Of a DNA stretch of 6,887 bases, positions 6,840-6,887 are shown in pieces. The translations under genes were made by a program, and so were the position numbers. Source of the stretch: Deltaproteobacteria bacterium (GTDB lineage: Bacteria > Desulfobacterota > Syntrophia > Syntrophales > UBA2210). Positions within the stretch are counted from its first letter, which is position 1; each line of letters begins with the position of its first letter. The notes beneath the pieces were generated by a model that made no database searches, was not told the origin of the DNA, and worked only from the letters and a program-made list of their open reading frames with translations. Where the stretch lies: contig JAFGPZ010000167.1 in the NCBI GenBank assembly GCA_016935935.1, positions 1 through 6,887 on the forward strand, in the 5' to 3' direction.

Positions 6840-6887
6840 CAATCTTTTTTATGATAGTAGCTACCATTAAAAACAGAAGAGCATCCC
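6826..6887 (-). other. Possible C-terminal end of a convergent gene (uncertain)
   Basis: On the minus strand, a frame entering from the right edge reads DALLFLMVATIIKKIVKKD and stops at 6826-6828, overlapping the last codons of folC. A hydrophobic run followed by a lysine-rich tail is what a membrane-protein end looks like. With only 19 codons this cannot be told from chance, and the plus strand also has an open frame from ATG 6851 to the edge, without a ribosome binding site. Confidence 0.15.

Overview
The window is a bacterial ribosomal-protein and alpha-operon region, all on the + strand, ending in a folate gene. It opens inside secY (the N-terminal part, roughly 150 residues, lies outside) and continues map, infA, rpmJ, rpsM, rpsK, rpsD, rpoA and rplQ. 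The genes are separated by only 10-35 nt, as in a single operon, and end at a strong intrinsic terminator (13-bp perfect stem plus six Ts) just after rplQ. Next come a small independent gene (86 aa) resembling a free-standing EF-Tu domain-2 beta-barrel, with its own near-perfect Shine-Dalgarno site and a probable terminator, then about 220 nt with no convincing gene, then folC. The last ~50 nt hold nothing certain.

Organism: infA beside map inside the cluster, an alpha subunit starting [12 protein letters not shown], a zinc-binding (C+) S4 and L36, moderate GC and use of GTG and TTG starts suggest a Desulfobacterota (deltaproteobacterial) type bacterium, perhaps a syntrophic or sulfate-reducing lineage. 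This is inferred from family knowledge and not proven. adk, which often lies between secY and map, is absent here.

How the genes work together: SecY forms the membrane channel for export. Methionine aminopeptidase trims nascent proteins, IF-1 supports initiation, L36, S13, S11, S4 and L17 are ribosome parts, and RpoA is the RNA polymerase alpha subunit. Joint transcription couples transcription, translation and secretion capacity to growth. FolC supplies polyglutamylated folates, which feed initiator-tRNA formylation and nucleotide synthesis, but it is probably a separate transcription unit.

Most of the window is ordinary, highly conserved core genome. The only parts that merit a second look are the small EF-Tu-like gene and the unexplained, hairpin-containing stretch before folC. 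I see no mobile element, CRISPR array, tRNA or rRNA.
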